This document shows positions 17,655 to 26,905 of a DNA stretch of 33,369 nt, piece after piece. The DNA is taken from positions 1-33,369 of the forward strand of contig JAFQPL010000059.1 of the NCBI GenBank assembly GCA_017411785.1, given 5' to 3'. The stretch's first letter is position 1, and each line of letters opens with the position of its first letter. A program made the position numbers and the translations under genes. This stretch comes from Clostridia bacterium. Its GTDB lineage: Bacteria; Bacillota; Clostridia; Oscillospirales; CAG-272. The notes beneath the pieces are model-generated. The model was given only the letters and a program-made list of their open reading frames with translations. It did no database searches and was not told the origin of the DNA.

Positions 17655-20600
17655 TTATTTACCGACGTCGATGTTATAAAGCAGTCCCGAATGTGTCGAG
17701 TAGATTTGAATACTGTCGCAGGGCTTGCCGAACATAAGCTCAACTGCCTTTGCGTAGTAGGAAAGCTGTTCAGCATGGGCATTCATGAGCTTGCGCCTTG
17801 CAAGAGTAGGATTTGTCAGCTCATTTTTGCTAAGTCTGTCGGTTTTGTAGTCATAAAGATGTACATTCCCGTCTTTGTCTACAAGAATGAGGTCTATAAC
17901 TCCTTGGACTGCAAGAGATGAGCCCTTTGATTTTTCAATAAGCTCGGGATCCTGCGTAAAATCGCTTATAGGTAAAGAGATATTAAAGCGTTGCTCGCGT
18001 ATAATGCGCTTGGACGATAGGATTTCTTTGATAAAATCACTTTCGGTAAATTTTTCAAGCTCGTCAAGATATATAAGCGAAGGCGTATTTTGCGGAAGAT
18101 ATTTCAGAGAGCAAAGTCGATCAAGCTCGTCCTTAGCGCCGTGAAGCAGGGCGTATTCAAAGTTACAGAATTGTAGGAAAAGATGGGTTGCAGTACCTCG
18201 TTCGGCAGGTGACGGAGATTTGGCGGCTTGAGTGAAAAACTCGGGAACTCTGTCTGAATCATTAGACGCAAAAAGCTCAACCGCGCCGTCATCGGCGTCA
18301 AGAATATCGGGGTAAAGCTTTGATACCGCAAGCTTTGAGGGGATCTGGGAGAGCTTGGAAAATTCATATTTGAATTCAAAGGAGCTTACAAGCTTCTCAT
18401 AGAGCTTTTCATCGGGGGAAACAGTTGAAATATCGGGCTTTGCAGGCTCAAGTGTTAATTGAATATCCTCCGGAGTAAGTAATTTAAGCTCTACATATTC
18501 GGGAATACCTTTGTTAAGCGCAATCAAGATCCAATCAATGAAGGAATTTGAGCTTGAGAGTGCGGCGTATCTGTCAAGATAACTTGCATTTAAGGTAGCT
18601 TTGGCAGACAGTGTGTCGTGATGAGAATTGGTGGTTGCTACGACAAATAACCGCTCACGTGCGCGGGTAAGAGCAACATAGAGTACGCGAATCTCTTCCT
18701 CAGCGTTTTCAATAGATGCTTTTTCCAGTAAAAGCTCTCTCATTGGCGTTGCAATTCGCGCAAAGCCGTTTGAGTCGGCAAGCTTCATAGCAATGCCGTA
18801 GGGATAGCTTAAAATAAGGCTTTTTTTAGAGTCCTCGTTGTTAAAGCGTTTGCCCGCGGTGCAGAGGAAGCAAACGGGGAATTCAAGCCCCTTGGATTTG
18901 TGAATAGTCATAAGAGAGACTCTGTCGGGAGCATCACGCTTGCTGGAGGCAGGAAAGCTTTGGTTTTCTTCTATTAGTGAATTCAGATATTCAATGAATT
19001 CGTAAACACCCTTGAAGCCGTTGCCTTGAAAGCTTCTTGCGTAGTCGTAAAGTAAAAGAACGTTACCGCCTTCGCCGTCACTTCCTTGTGAAGAAAGGAT
19101 TCCCGAGGCAATAAAACGCTCGGTGTTGAATATGGCAAGAAGAAATTTATCTATCGAAAGCGAGGTTGAAATATCTTGCCACACCGTTAGCGTGTCATAA
19201 AAATCCTTGCACTTTTCTGATAGCGGATCATTATTTTCCTTCATATATCGCAATACCCCACCAAAGAGAGACATCGGTTCTCCGTGATTGCGTCGAATTG
19301 TAAGGATATCATCAGCAGTGAAATGAAATAACGGTGAGCGTAATGTTCCGGCTAAATAGATATCTCTTTCGGGATTATCTATTGTGTTTAGAACACAAAG
19401 CATCATAAGGACGTCGTCGTTCTCAAAGTACTGAGTTGAATCGGTCTCCGCGGATTTGATGCCTCTGCGCCGCAAAGCGGCGGCGATGTATGGGCTTATA
19501 CGCTTACTTCTGAAAAGAATTGCTATATCGCTTGGCTTGATTGGTGTGCCGTCGTTATTTTTTTCTTTACCGATAAGCTTTTCTATTTGGGAAGCAATAT
19601 ATTCGCTTTCCCATTCCATAGCGATAAGATCATTTTCATCATCGGAGGCATCCGAAGGTCTACTGTTGGGAACAGAAATTACGGCGACCTCAACATTTGC
19701 TGCATTCTCTTTAGTGCTTTTATCCTTCTTGGAAAACACAAGATCATCCTTGGGCTGATAATTAACGCACCCGCCCGAGCTCTTGAAAATGCTTGAGCAA
19801 ACAAGGTTGGTAAAGTTAATTATATTTTTGTCACAGCGGAAATTGCTTGACATAAATATTGTAGCGGAATCGGAGCCTGATGCGTTTGAAATATCAGGAA
19901 ATTTATTTCTGTATTTTGAAAAAAGAGATGGCTCAGCTCCTCGGAATTTATAAATACTTTGCTTTATATCGCCAACCATAAATCGGTTAGTAGGGGTAGA
20001 TATAGCGCAAAAAATATCGTCTTGAATAGGACTGACATCTTGATATTCGTCTATGTAGATATCACTGAATTTTTCCGAAAGAGCTTTAGCGATTGCGGTA
20101 GGCATCCCGTTTTGTACAAGAATGGAGTGTGCTTTTCTGCATACGTCGTTGAAGGTAAGAACATCAAGCAGCCTTTTCTGTGTTGAAATTTTTTCTTCAA
20201 AAACCGATAGCACACGGTAGAGCGTGGATATGTGTTGAGCGGTTTCCTTTATTGCACGCTCAACTGTAGCGGGAGAGCTTGAATAGAATTTTTCGTTAAA
20301 GGCTTTTCGTTTCTCTTGAAAGCTTTTACGCATATTTTTTACAAAAACAGATTCCTCGGTCGCTTTTTTTGAACTGATCTTTCCCAATGCCTGAGGAGTA
20401 AAAGCTTCAAGCATATCTTTTGTTTTTTTATAGGTTGCCGTATCCGAATTTATTTCATTCAGAACATCGCGGCAAAAATTATAATCGACGAGTAACGAGT
20501 CTCCGTAGCTTGCTTGAATGACCTCATTTTCGCTTGAAATTGCTATAGCTTGCGTAAAAAGCTCAAGATAGTGAGTAAAAAATGCTACAGTGGTCTCCTT

Positions 20601-21263
20601 AAGCATAGCTCCGTATTCGCTTTGCATCAAATCAAGCGAAGAATCTCGCTCTGTTTTTTTTGCGCAGGCCTTGAGAAAGTCTATGCCCTCGATCGTTGAG
20701 GAAAGCGTAGAGTGTATTTCCAAAAAGGTATCGCAAAGTCCTTTGGAGCTTTTAATCGTTGTAAAGCATTCCACGAAAAGAGGAAAGTTTTGATCGCTTT
20801 CATATAGCTCGTCTATCGTTTCATTCATTATCCGCTTAGAAATAAGCTTATATTCTTCGGTGTCAATAATTCTGAAGGTGGGAGAAACTCCTGCCTCGGA
20901 GAAATTTGTTTTTACAATGTCAAAATAAAATGAATCGATAGTTGAAATATGCGCGCTGTTAAGCTTAGTTAGTTGATTTGAAAGCGTTTTAAGCTCGGAG
21001 GGCGATTTGGCTGAGGAAATTGCCTTGCTTATTGCCTTGAATATTTTTAATTTAAGATCTGCGGCAGAAGCTTTTGTAAAGGTAACGATAAGCATGGCGG
21101 AAAGGTCAGCGCCGTCATCGGTTATTCGTCTTATTATACGTTCAGTGAGAGTGGCGGTTTTTCCCGAGCCGGCAGCCGCGCTGACAAGTAAAGTTTTATT
21201 TTTTGTTTCTATAGCAAGCCTTTGTTCATCTGTCCAGGATATTTTTTGATTGTTTTCAGACAT
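17655..21263 (-). CDS. addA: ATP-dependent helicase/nuclease subunit A (AddA)
   Basis: 1202 residues, close to Bacillus AddA. UvrD/SF1A motifs appear in order: Walker A AAAGSGKT (29-36), YIDEYQDVSPIQDDIF (Walker B), GDIKQSIYKFRGAEPSLF, TIHKSKGLEFPVCFL and LYVALTRARERLF. The C-terminal RecB-type nuclease shows GVIDLILVDKDGNV (Asp1124) and YDYKTD (Asp1138, Lys1140). With AddB it resects double-strand breaks for RecA loading and degrades foreign DNA. AGGAG lies 7 bases upstream of the ATG. addB ends 10 bases upstream, so the two are co-transcribed. Confidence 0.97.
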   Translation of the reverse strand: MSENNQKISWTDEQRLAIETKNKTLLVSAAAGSGKTATLTERIIRRITDDGADLSAMLIVTFTKASAADLKLKIFKAISKAISSAKSPSELKTLSNQLTKLNSAHISTIDSFYFDIVKTNFSEAGVSPTFRIIDTEEYKLISKRIMNETIDELYESDQNFPLFVECFTTIKSSKGLCDTFLEIHSTLSSTIEGIDFLKACAKKTERDSSLDLMQSEYGAMLKETTVAFFTHYLELFTQAIAISSENEVIQASYGDSLLVDYNFCRDVLNEINSDTATYKKTKDMLEAFTPQALGKISSKKATEESVFVKNMRKSFQEKRKAFNEKFYSSSPATVERAIKETAQHISTLYRVLSVFEEKISTQKRLLDVLTFNDVCRKAHSILVQNGMPTAIAKALSEKFSDIYIDEYQDVSPIQDDIFCAISTPTNRFMVGDIKQSIYKFRGAEPSLFSKYRNKFPDISNASGSDSATIFMSSNFRCDKNIINFTNLVCSSIFKSSGGCVNYQPKDDLVFSKKDKSTKENAANVEVAVISVPNSRPSDASDDENDLIAMEWESEYIASQIEKLIGKEKNNDGTPIKPSDIAILFRSKRISPYIAAALRRRGIKSAETDSTQYFENDDVLMMLCVLNTIDNPERDIYLAGTLRSPLFHFTADDILTIRRNHGEPMSLFGGVLRYMKENNDPLSEKCKDFYDTLTVWQDISTSLSIDKFLLAIFNTERFIASGILSSQGSDGEGGNVLLLYDYARSFQGNGFKGVYEFIEYLNSLIEENQSFPASSKRDAPDRVSLMTIHKSKGLEFPVCFLCTAGKRFNNEDSKKSLILSYPYGIAMKLADSNGFARIATPMRELLLEKASIENAEEEIRVLYVALTRARERLFVVATTNSHHDTLSAKATLNASYLDRYAALSSSNSFIDWILIALNKGIPEYVELKLLTPEDIQLTLEPAKPDISTVSPDEKLYEKLVSSFEFKYEFSKLSQIPSKLAVSKLYPDILDADDGAVELFASNDSDRVPEFFTQAAKSPSPAERGTATHLFLQFCNFEYALLHGAKDELDRLCSLKYLPQNTPSLIYLDELEKFTESDFIKEILSSKRIIREQRFNISLPISDFTQDPELIEKSKGSSLAVQGVIDLILVDKDGNVHLYDYKTDRLSKNELTNPTLARRKLMNAHAEQLSYYAKAVELMFGKPCDSIQIYSTHSGLLYNIDVGK

Positions 21264-21273
21264 AAGTTGCTCC

Positions 21274-24200
21274 TTATTTTTGAACGTTTCTGCAAATTGG
21301 CTTTGAAGTGCAGTACTCGCAGGGCGAATTCTTTGATTTCAATGGGCGGGCATTTATGCTTCCGTTATTAAGCTCGGTCGCGAGCTTAATAATAACCGTT
21401 TCAAGCTCGTTGTAGATATCGTCGAATTTTTGGCGCGAGATAAGGGTTTTCCCGCTGAGCTTTCCTGTGGATGTTCTGCTTATACCTGGGAGAAAGCTCG
21501 AACTTAGCGAATGATTCATAGCGCCAAGAATATCTTCATCATCAAGGAGTATGCCGCTGCGCAAAAGCTTTTTTTCTACCTCTTCTTCAATAGCTTCAGG
21601 TTCTTGATAGTCGGTGCAGTTAAGATCGGAGAAGCTTGATGAAAGATAAATTATACCCGAGGGCTCAATAGTACCTTCAAGTGCATTGATATCTTCTTTA
21701 AAGCTGTAAGAGGCATTTCTGCAGATAGTATAGAGGTAAAGAAGCATTTGCGTGTTGACACCGTATTTCAAATCCGCAAGGTCAAATTTTTTGCTTCCCG
21801 TTTTGTAATCAACGATTCTTACGTAGACCTTGCCTTCGGTTTTATATATATCAACTCGGTCAACTACGCCGCTAATGCTTACTTTTGTTCCGTCGTTTAG
21901 AGTAAAGGTCAGCGGCGCGGGACTTGCTCCGTTTCCGTTTAATTTCATTTCAAAATATGCAGGATAAAAATCGCTGTCCTTGAATTCTTTAATTATATTA
22001 CGCGCAAGCAAAAGAGCAAGCCGCTTAAGTCTTGCGTAGAGATGATTCAGTCGTTTTGAGAGTAAAAGATGCGTGGGGCAGACTGAATTGATATATTGCA
22101 TTACCGATCTTTCGGTAAGAGCGATAAGCTCTTCGTCTGATATAGAGCTATCGCAGCTTTTATCGGGCACAATGTGACGAATAACCTTTTCGAGAACCTC
22201 ATGAATGAAAAGTCCAACATTATCCGCTCCAAATCCGGAAGTCTTCTTTTCTCGCAGATCAAGAGTATAACGGCAAAAGTAATTAAATGGACATTTTGCG
22301 TAGCTCTCAAACGAGGTAGCTGAAAAATTTATAAAGCCCTTGGCGCTGAGAGGCAGAGTGGTCAAAGCATCTTTTGTTTTTATATTTTCAAGAGCTCCTT
22401 GCTCAATGCCTTCTACGTAGGGGGAAAGCGCTGCTATAAGTGAAGCCTTAACGGTGTCATCCTTTATTGAGCGCAAAGATAAAGCCGCGTTTTTCGGTGC
22501 GGGTATAAGATATGAGAAATCATCCTCGGAAAAATTATGCGCATCAATGTTAAGCAATGCTTCCACGCGTGAAAAAGCAAGAGATTTAAAGCAAGCATCA
22601 CCGCCTATTTCGGATCTGTGTGAGAGCAGAAACAATTTTTTTTCGGGAATGCTGAAGCTTCTGGTCAGATACATAAGCTCATCCGATGAGCGAAGCTCTG
22701 CGCTTGAATTAAGCTGAATTCCATTGCTTGCAAGAAGCTCCTTGTCGGCAAATGAAAAGATTCCGTTATCCTTAACCGAGGCGGGAAATTTTCCCTCGCA
22801 AAGCCCCATAATGAAAGCATATTTCGGACTTGAGGTCCTTAAAGAGTTAGCTGACCCTATCGTTACCTCGTCAATTGAGGTCGGAATCGTATTAAGTTCT
22901 GTTTTCTCAAATACCGATCTAAGTATCGAAATGAATTCCTCGGTAGTTGCGCGTTCTCCTTCGAGGGCTGTTCCTATATCCGCAAGAGATGATAAAATTA
23001 CGTTATAAATACGTAAAAATTCCTGGGCGGATTTGAAATCGTTGCGAAGAGAAGCTTTGGAAGCAAGCTCGGCAAGCTTTTCCTTGAGCGAGGAAGAGAG
23101 CATAAAGGTATAGAGTGATCGGCACATTCCGTCAACGGTATCGTCAGCATCAAGCGCGATAAAAAGCTTTTCCAAGGCTGGAACAATGGTTGAGCGTACG
23201 GTGTTGGCGGAGGTAAGGATTTGCGCTCCGCGCTCGGAAATCTTTTTTGAAAATCCGTCAGGATTCATGTTCCATACGTCATCTTGAAATTGTTTACCGG
23301 TTATATTCCAAGTGTTTACGTATTCCTCAAAGAGATTGGCATCGGTCGCGCTGATGTCGCAAAGACCGGTCTTTATTAGCGAAATAACGTCGTTTTTTTG
23401 CCAATTATAAAGCTTTATTCGTAAAGCGGATAATATAAATTTTACCGCTGCGGTAGAGCAAAGGTCGATGCTGTCGGAAAAATAAAACGGAATTTCACTT
23501 CGCTTTAGCGATTGGTCGATAATTCCTTTGTAAGAATCGGAGCTGCGTGTAATAATAACGATATCAGAGCAACGCGCTCCTGATGAAAGGAGCTTTCTTA
23601 TATGTGCTGATACCGCTTCTGCTTCGGAATAAGGAGTGTCACAGACCTCAAGTATGATGCTTCCGTCGGGCTTTGGGGGAGAGGGAATGCTTTTGGGGTC
23701 GAATTGCCATATGTATTTTGAAAGATATTTAAGATCTTCGCTTTTTTCTGAATTTTCTGCGCAATCAATTTGAGTTATATCAAGCTTCAATGTTTTTGCC
23801 GATTCTAAAAGCTTTTCGTGTGATAGAAATATGCTTTTTTTATCAATATCGCTAAGCTCGTTCAGCTTGCATGGAAAGGTAATGGTAATATCCTTTGCGC
23901 TTTTGAAGATTTGTGATATTATTTTATGCTGAACGGGTGTAAATGAGGTAAAGGAATCTATGTATACGTTGCAATTGCGGAAGAAGGAGTGTTCCTCAAG
24001 AGTGTTATAAAGACGAGAGAGATCATCGGCAGAATCGCTGTATTTTTCGTTGGTAAACAATTCAAACGTGGAATATATTGCGGAGATATCACGAATTTTT
24101 GCGGCAAGCTCAGGAGAGCTTTTTTCAATTTTTATTGTTGACTTATCAAGAGCATCGGCGGAAATACCGTTTATTTTTAATTCATTTATCGAGGAAAGTA

Positions 24201-24558
24201 AAAGCTCCTCATTGGCAACATCTTTTTTTGAGTTACCGCCGATCGTTTCAAGCACCCCATTAAGCTCACGCAAGGTTTTCCACATAATAAGATATTTCAT
24301 TGGCTTTGAAAGATAGGCATAGCATATATTTCCGTAATCACGGCAAACACGGTTGTAGAGTCTGGAGAATCCGAGAACCTCCAATTCGAGCTGTGAAGAG
24401 CTTGGCAGCATAGAAAGCGTAAGACGCTCTGCCAAAAGTGCTTCTTGATCGGGTACTATTAAAAACGTGTGGACTCCGCCGAGCGTATCCTCACGTATCA
24501 TATTTAATATTGCTTCGGTTTTTGAGGAGGTAAAATCGCCGTATATAAATCTTATCAT
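21274..24558 (-). CDS. addB: ATP-dependent helicase/deoxyribonuclease subunit B (AddB)
   Basis: 1094 residues, slightly short for AddB (Bacillus about 1166). The C-terminal RecB-type nuclease is intact (SGVVDRVDIYKTEGK, then RIVDYKTGSKKF). The AddB iron-sulfur cluster cysteines are visible: YAKCPFNYFCRY before the nuclease and C-x2-C-x5-C (1080, 1083, 1089) at the end. The N-terminal nucleotide-binding loop reads GDFTSSKT where most AddB proteins have GxxGSGK(S/T): the last Gly is Ser, while Lys-Thr remain. CGGAG precedes the ATG. A good promoter lies upstream at 24602-24630, divergent from htrA. Confidence 0.95.
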   Translation of the reverse strand: MIRFIYGDFTSSKTEAILNMIREDTLGGVHTFLIVPDQEALLAERLTLSMLPSSSQLELEVLGFSRLYNRVCRDYGNICYAYLSKPMKYLIMWKTLRELNGVLETIGGNSKKDVANEELLLSSINELKINGISADALDKSTIKIEKSSPELAAKIRDISAIYSTFELFTNEKYSDSADDLSRLYNTLEEHSFFRNCNVYIDSFTSFTPVQHKIISQIFKSAKDITITFPCKLNELSDIDKKSIFLSHEKLLESAKTLKLDITQIDCAENSEKSEDLKYLSKYIWQFDPKSIPSPPKPDGSIILEVCDTPYSEAEAVSAHIRKLLSSGARCSDIVIITRSSDSYKGIIDQSLKRSEIPFYFSDSIDLCSTAAVKFILSALRIKLYNWQKNDVISLIKTGLCDISATDANLFEEYVNTWNITGKQFQDDVWNMNPDGFSKKISERGAQILTSANTVRSTIVPALEKLFIALDADDTVDGMCRSLYTFMLSSSLKEKLAELASKASLRNDFKSAQEFLRIYNVILSSLADIGTALEGERATTEEFISILRSVFEKTELNTIPTSIDEVTIGSANSLRTSSPKYAFIMGLCEGKFPASVKDNGIFSFADKELLASNGIQLNSSAELRSSDELMYLTRSFSIPEKKLFLLSHRSEIGGDACFKSLAFSRVEALLNIDAHNFSEDDFSYLIPAPKNAALSLRSIKDDTVKASLIAALSPYVEGIEQGALENIKTKDALTTLPLSAKGFINFSATSFESYAKCPFNYFCRYTLDLREKKTSGFGADNVGLFIHEVLEKVIRHIVPDKSCDSSISDEELIALTERSVMQYINSVCPTHLLLSKRLNHLYARLKRLALLLARNIIKEFKDSDFYPAYFEMKLNGNGASPAPLTFTLNDGTKVSISGVVDRVDIYKTEGKVYVRIVDYKTGSKKFDLADLKYGVNTQMLLYLYTICRNASYSFKEDINALEGTIEPSGIIYLSSSFSDLNCTDYQEPEAIEEEVEKKLLRSGILLDDEDILGAMNHSLSSSFLPGISRTSTGKLSGKTLISRQKFDDIYNELETVIIKLATELNNGSINARPLKSKNSPCEYCTSKPICRNVQK

Positions 24559-24601
24559 ACTTGCTCCGTAATATTATATTAATAATATATATTATAATTA
24601 T

Positions 24602-24630
24602 AGTATAGCATACGAAAAAGCAAAAATCAA
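24602..24630 (-). promoter_or_regulatory. Promoter of addBA
   Basis: On the minus strand TTGATT (24625-24630) and TATACT (24602-24607) are separated by 17 bases, with TG in extended -10 position. The AT-rich leader then runs to the addB ribosome binding site. Confidence 0.8.
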
Positions 24631-24677
24631 TATAAAATTAATTTGGATAACAGCGAATTCAAAAAAAAATGCATACA

Positions 24678-24711
24678 CCGTCATTATACCGTCACAAAAA
24701 GGCTTTATAAT
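24678..24711 (+). promoter_or_regulatory. Pho-box-like direct repeat and -10 of the htrA promoter
   Basis: ACCGTCA occurs twice at an 11-base period (24677-24683 and 24688-24694). The 18-base stretch 24678-24695 matches the enterobacterial PHO box layout (CTGTCAT-N4-CTGTCAC) apart from T to C at the second base of each half and minor spacer changes. TATAAT follows at 24706-24711, exactly 10 bases after the box. No -35 hexamer is recognisable, as expected for an activator-dependent promoter of the PhoB/OmpR class. Confidence 0.6.
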
Positions 24712-24765
24712 ATAAACAAACATAATATGATATTTATCGAATTTTTAAGAAATGGAGATAATATT

Positions 24766-26055
24766 ATGCAAGAACAGAATAACGGATACAATAATAACTT
24801 CGAAAATAATAATGATTTTGGAAATACAAAGGAAACTCAAAGTAAGAATGAGCAGTCTTATTTTTATGACGGAAATCAACATTCCTCATACTATACGCCG
24901 CCTTATTATACACCTAATTTTTCATCCGGTAATGACGGAGGATCAACGCCTCCGCCAAAGAAAAACAACACATCTAAAATCGCAATAGCTATAGTTTCGA
25001 TAATTTGCGTAACAGTAGTTGTAGTAATATTTGCTTCTTTATTATCGGTTGTAATATCAAAAATCGGAGCTTCCGACAGCGGTTCGGTAAATATGGATAA
25101 GGAAGAGCTTACGGTTGTAAAAAACTCTCCTAAAATTGAGGTCGTGCAAAATACCGACGTTGATTACGTTCCGAAAACTATCCCGGAGGTAGTACAAAGC
25201 ATTGGTAACAGTGTAGTCGAGATCAGCACCTCAAGTGTTGTGAATGATAGCTTTTTTCATCAATATGTCACAAGCGGAGCGGGAAGCGGTGTAATTATAA
25301 CACAAAGTAATGATGCGGGATATATTATAACCAATAATCACGTTGTAGAGGGCGCAAAAGAGATAACTGTAAGACTTACCAGCGGTGAGGAGTATTCTGC
25401 TCAAATTCTCGGAAGCGATGCAAATTCCGATCTTGCGGTATTAAGAATAGCCAAGACGTCAGGAGAGAACTTTACTGCGGCGCCTATTGGGGACAGTACA
25501 AAGCTTTCTGTAGGTCAGGAGGTTATCGCAATAGGAAATCCGCTTGGTTCTTTGGGAGGAACAGTTACCGATGGAATTATAAGCGCGCTTGACAGAACCG
25601 TGGTAATTGACGGTATTTCAATGGTCCTTTTACAGCACAATGCTGCTATAAATCCGGGCAACTCAGGCGGCGGACTTTTTGACAGCATGGGAAATCTTAT
25701 AGGCATCGTTAATGCAAAGACTTCCGATACGGGAATTGAAGGACTCGGCTTTGCGATACCAATAAATATTGCTTATGAATTTTTTAACAGGGTAATGATA
25801 ACTGAGCCTGCTTTGGGAATAAAGGTTACCTACGGAAGCTCAAATCGCGTTCTCGGCGTTTACGTTACCGATATTACAAGCGAAAATTCCGAATTCAGAA
25901 TGTATGATAGAATAGTATCCGTAAACGGACAGTCGGTAAGTACCGCGGCTGATTACTATGCGGCAATCGGAGCATTGAAAATAGGTGATACCGTTAATAT
26001 TTCTGTAATCAGAGAGGGAAGACAATTAAATATAATGCTAACGCTTCAGCAATAG
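24766..26055 (+). CDS. htrA: Membrane-anchored HtrA/DegP-type serine protease
   Basis: 429 residues. A cytosolic Asn/Tyr/Pro-rich low-complexity N-terminus (1-70) is followed by one membrane segment (about 71-97), a trypsin-like protease domain (about 140-340) and a PDZ domain (about 345-429). The catalytic triad is visible: His192 (NNHVVEG), Asp222 (NSDLAVL) and Ser300 (NPGNSGGG). Just before the Ser motif the usual QTDAAINPG reads QHNAAINPG. It degrades misfolded proteins at the outer membrane face. ATG at 24766 is chosen because GGAGA lies 7 bases upstream; an in-frame extension to 24643 would cover the promoter. The adjacent two-component system and the Pho-box-like site suggest regulated expression. 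Confidence 0.95.
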   Translation: MQEQNNGYNNNFENNNDFGNTKETQSKNEQSYFYDGNQHSSYYTPPYYTPNFSSGNDGGSTPPPKKNNTSKIAIAIVSIICVTVVVVIFASLLSVVISKIGASDSGSVNMDKEELTVVKNSPKIEVVQNTDVDYVPKTIPEVVQSIGNSVVEISTSSVVNDSFFHQYVTSGAGSGVIITQSNDAGYIITNNHVVEGAKEITVRLTSGEEYSAQILGSDANSDLAVLRIAKTSGENFTAAPIGDSTKLSVGQEVIAIGNPLGSLGGTVTDGIISALDRTVVIDGISMVLLQHNAAINPGNSGGGLFDSMGNLIGIVNAKTSDTGIEGLGFAIPINIAYEFFNRVMITEPALGIKVTYGSSNRVLGVYVTDITSENSEFRMYDRIVSVNGQSVSTAADYYAAIGALKIGDTVNISVIREGRQLNIMLTLQQ

Positions 26056-26071
26056 ACCGCTTTAATGATCA

Positions 26072-26116
26072 AAATGTTAAATAAATGTTGAAAAAAATAA
26101 AAAAAAGGTGTATAAT
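26072..26116 (+). promoter_or_regulatory. Promoter of the two-component operon with an 11-bp direct repeat
   Basis: TTGAAA (26088-26093) and TATAAT (26111-26116) are separated by 17 bases. AAATGTT occurs at 26072-26078 and 26083-26089, an 11-base period overlapping the -35. On the minus strand this reads TCAACA-N5-TTAACA, close to the Bacillus PhoP repeat layout. Autoregulation by the encoded response regulator is plausible. Confidence 0.7.
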
Positions 26117-26125
26117 GATTTTGTA

Positions 26126-26180
26126 TGCACCGAAAAACAAAGCGCTTCGGTACATTTAGATGCCTTAGCGCTTATTTTTT
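26126..26180 (+). promoter_or_regulatory. Leader with mutually exclusive hairpins before the response regulator
   Basis: Hairpin A pairs 26129-26134 with 26146-26151. Hairpin B pairs aagcgct (26140-26146) with agcgctt (26167-26173), has an inner ggta/tgcc stem, and is followed by six T residues (26175-26180), so it resembles a terminator. A and B share bases and cannot form together. AAGGAGG follows at once. Confidence 0.45.
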
Positions 26181-26192
26181 AAGGAGGATGTT

Positions 26193-26885
26193 ATGTACAA
26201 TATCTTAGTCGTTGACGATGAAATGAGAATACGGTCTATAATAAAAAAATATGCTGAGTTTGAAGGTCATAGTGTTACCGAAGCGGCTGACGGAATGGAA
26301 GCGGTGCATTTTTGCAGAAGTGCGAATTTTGATATAATTATTATGGATATAATGATGCCAGAGCTTGACGGCTTCTCTGCTTGCAGGGAAATAAGAAAAA
26401 TATCTCAAACGCCAATTATTATGCTTTCCGCAAGGGGTGAGGAGTATGATAAGATAAACGGATTTCAGCTTGGCATTGATGATTATGTTGTGAAGCCGTT
26501 TTCTCCAAAGGAGCTGATGCTGAGGATAGAGGCGGTTATGAAGAGAAGCTCTCGGGCAGCGGTTAAAGAAGAAAAAAGAGAAAATAAAGTTATTTCTCTT
26601 GACGGCGGAAAGCTTCAGGCAGATATCACGGCTCGCATAGTTTATATTGACGGCGAGCGGATAGATATGTCTCCAAAGGAATATGATCTCTTCTTTTATA
26701 TGCTTGAAAACCGTAATGTTGCAATATCGAGGGAAAAGTTTATCAGTGATGTTTGGGGGTATGATTTTTACGGTGACGTTCGTACTCTTGATACGCACAT
26801 AAAGCTTTTGAGAAAGAGTCTCGGTAGATACTCGGATATGATAGTGACTCTCAGGGGTGTGGGCTATCGATTTGAGGGAAAATAA
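26193..26885 (+). CDS. OmpR/PhoB-family response regulator
   Basis: 230 residues. The receiver domain (about 3-120) has the acidic pair in VVDDEM, the phosphoacceptor Asp52 in IIMDIMMPELDG, and the conserved Lys in YVVKPFSP. The C-terminal winged-helix DNA-binding domain (about 135-229) contains SPKEYDLFFYMLENRN, DVWGYDFYGD and RTLDTHIKLLRKSLG with RGVGYRFEG at the end, typical of the OmpR/PhoB class, which binds 11-bp direct repeats. A strong AAGGAGG precedes the ATG. The sensor kinase starts 20 bases downstream. Direct repeats in front of this gene and in front of htrA are candidate targets. Confidence 0.96.
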   Translation: MYNILVVDDEMRIRSIIKKYAEFEGHSVTEAADGMEAVHFCRSANFDIIIMDIMMPELDGFSACREIRKISQTPIIMLSARGEEYDKINGFQLGIDDYVVKPFSPKELMLRIEAVMKRSSRAAVKEEKRENKVISLDGGKLQADITARIVYIDGERIDMSPKEYDLFFYMLENRNVAISREKFISDVWGYDFYGDVRTLDTHIKLLRKSLGRYSDMIVTLRGVGYRFEGK

Positions 26886-26905
26886 AATTAAGCGGAGAGC
26901 TATTT

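Noticed and set aside
24643..24765. N-terminal extension of the HtrA protein to 24643
   Set aside because: It would cover the TATAAT and Pho-box-like site and has no ribosome binding site; ATG at 24766 has GGAGA at good distance.
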